Below, piece by piece: positions 57,457-64,000 of a DNA stretch of 64,000 bases (positions are counted from its first letter, which is position 1; each line of letters starts with the position of its first letter). The stretch is from Torymus aiolomorphi. Its lineage: Eukaryota; Arthropoda; Insecta; Hymenoptera; Torymidae. The stretch lies in the NCBI GenBank assembly GCA_036365515.1, contig CM070876.1:128533894-128597893 (forward strand), read 5' to 3'. Both the position numbers and the translations under genes were made by a program. Under the pieces are notes generated by a model, which saw nothing but the letters and a program-made list of their open reading frames with translations, was not told the origin of the DNA and searched no databases.

Positions 57457-59199
57457 CATATATATGTTATCTGGATTTCTACATCGTGATAAAGCAACAT
57501 ATAATTGACCGTGTGAGAATAATTGCCTTTTGATGTATAACCCTACATAATCAAAACTTTGTTCCTGAGATTTATTAATGGTCATGCAAAATGCTAATGC
57601 TAATGGAAACTGTTTTCTATAAAGAATAAACGGTAATGAAGAAGATTCTCCTATATTTAATGTAATTCTTGGAATAAAAAATCTATTATCTACTTTTTCT
57701 ACTGTTAATATTTCTGCTTCAATATTATATCTAAATAATTTGGTTATTTTAAGTCTAGTACCGTTACACAAACCATCGTGTATACTCAAATTTCTAATTA
57801 ACATAACAATAGCATTAACTTTTAAATCTAATTTATGAGGTGGCAAACCTTCATAAATATTGTTTAATATTTCTATTGGAAAAAGTAGATGAATGTTGTC
57901 ATCACTTTGATCAACACCTTTATGAGTCGCATAACCTGGACTATAATAAGTCTTCTTATCACCATTTAATAACATTAAAATTTTTTTATTCAAAGATTTA
58001 ATGACTTCATTATGAGGTGCTAAATTAACACGATCATAATCATTTATTTTATTAATATTTTTATAAATTTGTATGAAAACATCGTTAGTTCTCCAATTAT
58101 TAGGTATTATAAAAGGATTTATATTACCGTCTCTAATTTGTAATAATAATTTTGAGAATTCATTATTCTGAGAACGAATATTGTGTTTTAATTTGAAAAT
58201 TTTAAATAAATGCCAAAGTTCAGAATATTTAATAGTGTCTTCAATTATAGCACTTCTAAATCCGTTTTTCATTACTGGGAGTATTTGTCGAAAATCACCT
58301 CCTAAAATTATTAATTTTCTCCCAAAAGGTAAATCGTTTGTACATAAATCTCTTAAAGTTCTGTCAATAATTTCTAAAGCTTTTTTGGCTATCATAGATG
58401 CTTCATCCCAGATTATGACTTCTGTTTCTTTTAATTTCTTTTTATCTGATTCTAATTTTAAAAAAGGATTTTCAATACTATTTAAATCTAATGGTAATCT
58501 AAAGGTTCTATGAGTGGTCATTCCTTTGGGTAATAGAATAGACGCTATACCAGGCCAAGCCATTGATATAATATTTTTTCCTTTTGATAGAAAATAATAA
58601 ATTAAAGTTTTATATAAAAATGTTTTACCCGAACCTTGAGGACCGTCTATAAAATTTATTTTATTTATATTTTTTATAAGTTATTTGAAAATAAATTTTT
58701 GATCTTCAATTAATTTTGTAAACATATCTTCGAATATTTCCTTACTAATTGAAATTATTTTACTATCGCATTTTATATCATTTATGATGGGATTGGGTTC
58801 AGGTAATCCAAAATCTGTACAAGATAAATCTTCCAACAATAATAATTTATTTATATGATCTAAAGCTAAGTTATCTTTATTTTCATGAAAATCTTCACTA
58901 AAGTATTTTTTAAAATTTACCCAAATAATATTGGCTTGAATATTTTTTGTTAGTAGAAACGAAGTAAAAAATTTACGTAATTGAAAAGGTAACATGATAC
59001 GACATGCTTCTTCAAAAATTTTTTAAATTTATAAATCGTTTTCTATCAAATCCATTGCAGTCGCACCTTCTTTAAGAGTATTATACGTTACATTTTTATA
59101 TGTACGTAAATCTTTAAAGGATGTAGCGCCTTTTATACGACTTAATATTAATTTTAAAGCGAATCTTTCAGAATCTTTTGGAGATACTATATTTAAAGT
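57457..59199 (-). pseudogene. Helitron Rep/helicase: C-terminal Pif1-like helicase, decayed
   Basis: In order on the minus strand: SPKDSERFALKLILSRIKGA and SFKDLRTYKNVTYNTLKEGA; a linker; IDGPQGSGKTFLYKTLIYYF (Walker A); EVIIWDEASM (Walker B); RKLIILGGDFRQILPV; LKHNIRS; and FCMTINKSQ with HGQLYVALSRCRNPDNI. This is the Helitron-type Pif1 helicase that unwinds DNA for rolling-circle transposition. In-frame stops lie at 58681-58683 and at two points just upstream of the 58995 frame, all in the same reading frame, so damage is by point mutation. The Rep part is absent because a Penelope-like element cuts in at about 59203. Confidence 0.82.
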
Positions 59200-59301
59200 T
59201 GGTTAAATGTAGCCAATGGTAGGTTTTTGGTGTAGTTATAGAATTTGTAGCTAATGGCCGTACTACCAAGGTGTTTTTATAAGTAAAACAATTATTTACA
59301 A

Positions 59302-59332
59302 CGTTTCGGACATTTTATTACGTCCCTCTTCA
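59302..59332 (-). ncRNA. Hammerhead-like RNA motif of Penelope-like element C
   Basis: The complement reads CTGAAGAG, stem GGACGT with ATGTCC (one G-U pair, loop AATAAA), then GAAACGTTG. It has the same core as A and B with a third stem sequence. Confidence 0.55.
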
Positions 59333-59737
59333 GGTTCTAAATACAACAATTATACAATTATTTTTTACAATTCACAATAACTTAATATCGCATTAATAAA
59401 TAAAACTTACATTTAAAACGTATTGTCAGATTCTTTTACGGAAAGTAATCCGTTCGTCACTGCTTACAATTCGGATTTTTCGTCGTATTTATACAGATGT
59501 TACGCATATATGTGTGTGTATAAGACGCGCGTACAGTGGTGGGGATGCAATAGACGATTTTCGAAACGACACAGCGGGTGTGCTATCAGGAGAGTATGCC
59601 TAAGTAGAGGGGGACCCCAACCAATGTTTCAAAATTTTTGACAACGAGCAATCCTACGACAACGTAGGCGTGCGTGGTAACTCTACCTCAGCATGTTCTC
59701 CTGTTCTCCTTCACTTGCTGCTTTCAGTATTTTCCTC

Positions 59738-61957
59738 TTATAAGCACATAAATTGACAATTATTTATTAGAGTGGTATATTCTTTTGGTAAACTATTAAT
59801 TTCGAATTGTTTATTCATATATCTTGATTGTGTGTGTATGAATACAGCTTCCGAAAATAATCTTTTTCCTCTATTAATTTCTGTATCTAGAATTTGTACA
59901 TTATTGAAATCTATTTTATGATTATTGTTTTTTGTGTGTAGATATAATGATGAATTATCATCTTTCCTAGTGTATTTTTTAGAGTGTTCCTTAATTCGTA
60001 CATTTAAACGTCTACCTGTCTGGCCAACGTACGAAGCCTCACAATCTTCGCAATTAATTTTATAAACAACATTCGTTTTATCACAGATTTTAGTATTATC
60101 TTTACCTAATTTAATAATATTATTGAGTTTATTCTTGGTACTATATATGATATTTGTATTGTGTTGTTTAAACAAAATATTCATGGATCTTTCTAATTCT
60201 TTAACATATGGAAGTGTAATAAACATTTTTTTATTTTTCTCATTGCATCGATTGTTATTACTATTTCTTAATTTATTTAGACGTTTTTTTATATGAAATT
60301 CTGATAATTCAGGTGGATAATTATTCTGTTTTAAAAGTTCCTTGATAAAATTTATATTTTTATTGTGAAAAGAGTTGTGTGATAATTTAAATGCTCTGTC
60401 AACTAAACTATAAATAATGGCAATTTTATTACAAAGAGGATGTTGAGATAAATAATTTAAATATCTTCCGGAAAAAGTTTGTTTATGGTACCAATCTGTG
60501 ATAATGCGTTGTTGATTATTGACAATAATTTTAATGTCAAGAAAACTAATACAGTTATTAAGTGGTAGTTCAACAGTGAACTGTAAATTTTGGTCATAGG
60601 AATTAAACGTGTTTACAGTATGATCAATCGTGTCTTTTTGTATACATAAAATAATATCGTCAACGTAACGGAAATAAAACAAAGGTTTCGTATTAAGATT
60701 ATTTAACGCTTGAATTTCCAAATCTTCCATGACAATGTCTGCCAAGATGGGGCTAATGGGATTACCCATAGCTGAACCGAAAATTTGTTGGTAAAATTTT
60801 CCATTAAATTGAAAAAAATTATTGTTAAGTATGTATTTTATTATATGTAAAAACTCGGTGCAATTCATATTAATTTTATTATATATCTGTGTCCATCTTT
60901 TTTCTATTGCTTTATAAACTAAATAATCAGGAATATTGGTGAAAAGACTTACTACATCAAGGCTAATTATTACAAAATCAGATGGGATTTGGAAATTATC
61001 TATTTGTTCTCTTAGTTTAAAACTATTATCTACATGTGAATTTGGTTGTTTTAGATTGTTTGATAAGAACTTCGTAAAGAATTTTGAGATGTTGTAAAGC
61101 GGTGAATTTATAGCCGAGATTATCGGTCTTATGGGAAAGCCATTCTTATGAATTTTTATCAATCCATATGCTTTTGCAATATTGGACTTTTGTAAAATAG
61201 AATCAAACTTTTTTCCCGTAAACGAGAAGTCAATCTTATTTAGCCATTTGATTAATTCATAAGTTCTTCTTTCTAAACCAGATAAAGGATTTGTTTTGAC
61301 TAATTTATAATACTTTTTATCTTGAAAAAGGCTTTCCGTTTTTTCTATATAATCAGATTTTTTAATTATAACGGTAGCATTTCCCTTATCAGCTCTAGTG
61401 ATAAGTAACTGTGAATTTCGCTTTATAAATTCTTTTGTTTTCATTAAATCTGTTTTGAACTGTTTATCAAAATGATTTTCATTTGATAATTCTTTGTTGT
61501 AGTGTCTTTTTAATAGGTTGAGAAAAGTACCCCTTAGTGTTTTAACAGTTTCATCATTATCATTATTATTTATGAACATCTCAAAATTCTTTATATATTG
61601 CAATGTTAGTGTGTTGTCAAAACGGTTATTAAAATTAAATTTCTCTCCAAGTTTCAACACATCAATTACATATTTCGGGAGTTCAATGCCCGCGACATTC
61701 ACACACCACTTTTCTTGTATATTTTCGCTCAGTTCAATAACCTGCGTGTTATGATTTTCGACATTGCTTTTATTCAAATTAACGTTATATCTATCTCTGT
61801 CTATATTACTATTATATTTTTTGTAATAGATGTCATTTAATTTTTTTGCTAATTTTTGTTTGAAAGGAACATTAATAAATTTAAGTTTTATATTATAATA
61901 ATTAACAAAAAGAAAGACGATATCATTATCGATGGTATGTTCCAAAGTTTTTTTCAC
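59738..61957 (-). CDS. Penelope-like element C: reverse transcriptase / GIY-YIG endonuclease
   Basis: A 739-codon intact frame. The N-terminal half reads RADKGNATVIIKKSDYIEK and IRPIISAINSPLYNISKFF. Then come VIISLDVVSLFTNIP (RT motif A), SAMGNPISPILADIVMEDLE (GNP where the relatives have GSP), YFRYVDD with D433 and D434, CISFLDIKI, and the C-terminal GIY-YIG domain from about 625 (NVVYKINCEDCEASYVGQTG, RRLNVRIKEHSKK). The protein makes cDNA at a nick cut by its own endonuclease. Codon 1 in this frame is GTG, so translation probably comes from the upstream frame by a shift. Apart from that junction the frame has no lesion, which marks a recently active copy. Confidence 0.9.
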   Translation of the reverse strand: MKKTLEHTIDNDIVFLFVNYYNIKLKFINVPFKQKLAKKLNDIYYKKYNSNIDRDRYNVNLNKSNVENHNTQVIELSENIQEKWCVNVAGIELPKYVIDVLKLGEKFNFNNRFDNTLTLQYIKNFEMFINNNDNDETVKTLRGTFLNLLKRHYNKELSNENHFDKQFKTDLMKTKEFIKRNSQLLITRADKGNATVIIKKSDYIEKTESLFQDKKYYKLVKTNPLSGLERRTYELIKWLNKIDFSFTGKKFDSILQKSNIAKAYGLIKIHKNGFPIRPIISAINSPLYNISKFFTKFLSNNLKQPNSHVDNSFKLREQIDNFQIPSDFVIISLDVVSLFTNIPDYLVYKAIEKRWTQIYNKINMNCTEFLHIIKYILNNNFFQFNGKFYQQIFGSAMGNPISPILADIVMEDLEIQALNNLNTKPLFYFRYVDDIILCIQKDTIDHTVNTFNSYDQNLQFTVELPLNNCISFLDIKIIVNNQQRIITDWYHKQTFSGRYLNYLSQHPLCNKIAIIYSLVDRAFKLSHNSFHNKNINFIKELLKQNNYPPELSEFHIKKRLNKLRNSNNNRCNEKNKKMFITLPYVKELERSMNILFKQHNTNIIYSTKNKLNNIIKLGKDNTKICDKTNVVYKINCEDCEASYVGQTGRRLNVRIKEHSKKYTRKDDNSSLYLHTKNNNHKIDFNNVQILDTEINRGKRLFSEAVFIHTQSRYMNKQFEINSLPKEYTTLINNCQFMCL

Positions 61958-62406
61958 TTTTGTAATATCTTTTTTATGCTAGCTAAACGTATGTATATGT
62001 CACTAATTTCTGTATTTAAAAGCTGTTTTTTGACTTTAGTTATTAAATTGTATTGTTTCATTTTACACTTGTTAGAATACATATGGTTTTTTGAAATATT
62101 TTGTGTAATGAAATCTAAGTGTTTTGGAAAAACGTCAAAATATTTACAACTTATAAGAAATTTTAATCTCTCCCGATAACAACTTTCTTTACGTAATATA
62201 TTACAAAGTTTTTGGAAAATCTTTTTTATCTCTAAATTAAACACTTTATACATTAAATATAAGATTAAATTCACTTTAATATCTATGCGTGTTCTTAGAT
62301 AGTGCGCTAATAATTCCTTTTGTGAATTGTAAAACATACTTGTTTGTAATGTTAAAGATGTTGAATCCATGGTGCAAGTTGGTCTTTTAACAGTATTCAA
62401 ATCCAT
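61954..62406 (-). CDS. Penelope-like element C: N-terminal frame overlapping the RT frame
   Basis: A 150-codon frame from ATG 62406, Lys-rich, ending NTEISDIYIRLASIKKILQK. This is an N-terminal part as expected for a full-length PLE protein. It overlaps the RT frame, which lies in the -1 frame. The heptamer A AAA AAG at 61975-61969 sits in the zero frame inside the overlap. Either a programmed -1 shift joins the two, or one A of a homopolymer was gained or lost. Single-ORF PLEs are the norm. Confidence 0.6.
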   Translation of the reverse strand: MDLNTVKRPTCTMDSTSLTLQTSMFYNSQKELLAHYLRTRIDIKVNLILYLMYKVFNLEIKKIFQKLCNILRKESCYRERLKFLISCKYFDVFPKHLDFITQNISKNHMYSNKCKMKQYNLITKVKKQLLNTEISDIYIRLASIKKILQK

Positions 62407-62563
62407 GGAATATTATATGTATTAACAACGTATTCTTGGCCAGACGTTGTGGTGTAAAGTTGGTTAAATGTAGCCAATGGTAGGTTTTTGGTGTAGTTAT
62501 AGAATTTGTAGCTAATGGCCGTACTACCAAGGTGTTTTTATAAGTAAAACAATTATTTACAAC

Positions 62564-62594
62564 GTTTCGGACATTTTATTACGTCCCTCTTCAG
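62564..62594 (-). ncRNA. Hammerhead-like RNA motif of Penelope-like element D
   Basis: Identical to the motif of element C. It lies at the junction between the two tandem units, where self-cleavage would separate them. Confidence 0.55.
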
Positions 62595-62997
62595 GTTCTA
62601 AATACAACAATTATACAATTATTTTTTACAATTCACAATAACTTAATATCGCATTAATAAATAAAACTTACATTTAAAACGTATTGTCAGATTCTTTTAC
62701 GGAAAGTAATCCGTTCGTCACTGCTTACAATTCGGATTTTTCGTCGTATTTATACAGATGTTACGCATATATGTGTGTGTATAAGACGCGCGTACAGTGG
62801 TGGGGATGCAATAGACGATTTTCGAAACGACACAGCGGGTGTGCTATCAGGAGAGTATGCCTAAGTAGAGGGGACCCCAACCAATGTTTCAAAATTTTTG
62901 ACAACGAGCAATCCTACGACAACGTAGGCGTGCGTGGTAACTCTACCTCAGCATGTTCTCCTGTTCTCCTTCACTTGCTGCTTTCAGTATTTTCCTC

Positions 62998-64000
62998 TTA
63001 TAAGCACATAAATTGACAATTATTTATTAGAGTGGTATATTCTTTTGGTAAACTATTAATTTCGAATTGTTTATTCATATATCTTGATTGTGTGTGTATG
63101 AATACAGCTTCCGAAAATAATCTTTTTCCTCTATTAATTTCTGTATCTAGAATTTGTACATTATTGAAATCTATTTTATGATTATTGTTTTTTGTGTGTA
63201 GATATAATGATGAATTATCATCTTTCCTAGTGTATTTTTTAGAGTGTTCCTTAATTCGTACATTTAAACGTCTACCTGTCTGGCCAACGTACGAAGCCTC
63301 ACAATCTTCGCAATTAATTTTATAAACAACATTCGTTTTATCACAGATTTTAGTATTATCTTTACCTAATTTAATAATATTATTGAGTTTATTCTTGGTA
63401 CTATATATGATATTTGTATTGTGTTGTTTAAACAAAATATTCATGGATCTTTCTAATTCTTTAACATATGGAAGTGTAATAAACATTTTTTTATTTTTCT
63501 CATTGCATCGATTGTTATTACTATTTCTTAATTTATTTAGACGTTTTTTATATGAAATTCTGATAATTCAGGTGGATAATTATTCTGTTTTAAAAGTTCC
63601 TTGATAAAATTTATATTTTTATTGTGAAAAGAGTTGTGTGATAATTTAAATGCTCTGTCAACTAAACTATAAATAATGGCAATTTTATTACAAAGAGGAT
63701 GTTGAGATAAATAATTTAAATATCTTCCGGAAAAAGTTTGTTTATGGTACCAATCTGTGATAATGCGTTGTTGATTATTGACAATAATTTTAATGTCAAG
63801 AAAACTAATACAGTTATTAAGTGGTAGTTCAACAGTGAACTGTAAATTTTGGTCATAGGAATTAAACGTGTTTACAGTATGATCAATCGTGTCTTTTTGT
63901 ATACATAAAATAATATCGTCAACGTAACGGAAATAAAACAAAGGTTTCGTATTAAGATTATTTAACGCTTGAATTTCCAAATCTTCCATGACAATGTCTG
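62998..64000 (-). pseudogene. Penelope-like element D: RT / GIY-YIG frame, frameshifted
   Basis: Two frames (63989-63537 and 63486-62998) match the C-terminal 485 or so residues of element C almost perfectly: YFRYVDD..., then ASYVGQTGRRLNVRIKEH. They are separated by a one-base deletion in a T run near 63545, at the same place where C has one more T. The 5' part lies outside the window. Confidence 0.85.

Larger units (their letters stand above)
59204..62459 (-). mobile_element. Penelope-like element C, complete unit, inserted in the Helitron
   Basis: About 3.26 kb. A 3' region (59204-59737) follows the RT frame and is repeated almost base for base at 62457-62997, where it belongs to the next unit. 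The two units are thus head-to-tail, and the shared block acts like the pseudo-LTR of Penelope-like elements. The junction word TAAAGTTGGTTAAATG occurs at both ends. Confidence 0.85.
62460..64000 (-). mobile_element. Penelope-like element D, second tandem unit, cut by the window end
   Basis: Nearly identical to element C from its 3' end inwards. Visible differences are one G fewer in the GGGGG run near 62870 and one T fewer in the run at 63544-63550. The unit continues beyond base 64000. Confidence 0.85.

Overview
The window is eukaryotic and looks like an insect nuclear genome. It has AT-rich DNA, spliceosomal introns with GT/AG borders, long (TA)n, (GA)n and (CA)n microsatellites, a BEN-domain type gene and arthropod-style transposable elements. 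An ant or wasp is my best guess from the mix of families, but nothing here proves the order. Almost everything is mobile or repetitive DNA, much of it nested, as in heterochromatin or a transposon graveyard.

Layout. 1-4.4 kb: Academ-like DNA transposon protein with a FEN1/XPG-type nuclease domain. 6.4-7.5 kb: CpG-rich, promoter-like DNA with a (GA)n tract. 7.5-9.5 kb: decayed CACTA/EnSpm (Tnp2-type) transposase on the minus strand. 9.8-11.4 kb: truncated Penelope-like element (PLE). 11.5-12.3 kb: two small inverted-repeat elements. 12.4-16.6 kb: large foldback element with pyrimidine/purine satellite arms and a 710-bp element nested in one arm. 17.1-24.6 kb: probable multi-exon BEN-domain gene whose first large intron holds a 4-kb long-TIR transposon with an intact 602-codon transposase. 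25-27.5 kb: hairpin elements, two tRNA-derived SINEs, a duplicated block and a (CA)n tract. 27.76-31.99 kb: Kolobok-like element with TTAA ends, carrying a decayed transposase and an inserted 5'-truncated LINE. 33.5-36.5 kb: internally deleted Ty3/gypsy element on the minus strand, split by a small foldback. 37.2-49.5 kb: one (TA)n microsatellite that received two long-TIR elements side by side, one of 6.9 kb with a four-exon transposase gene and one 5.1-kb near-palindrome. 49.5-57 kb: short-repeat clusters, an 800-bp palindrome, a second PLE fragment, minisatellites and a 93-bp satellite of about 16 copies. 57.4-59.2 kb: Helitron helicase pseudogene. 59.2-64 kb: head-to-tail tandem of two nearly identical PLEs inserted in that Helitron, the second cut by the window edge.

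The genes do not form a pathway; most are independent mobilisation machines. Three observations stand out. (1) The two related long-TIR transposons carry the same class of transposase, with a D...D...HGK/CDG signature, and both sit exactly inside (TA)n microsatellites, as does a third element without transposase. (2) Three diverged PLE lineages share a hammerhead-like RNA motif whose stem II has changed sequence in each but kept its pairing. (3) One arm of the large foldback preserves the empty site of the element nested in the other arm.

Limits: all homology calls come from reading motifs and recalling families. No alignment or database search was run, and boundaries of repeats are good to about 10-30 bases unless stated.
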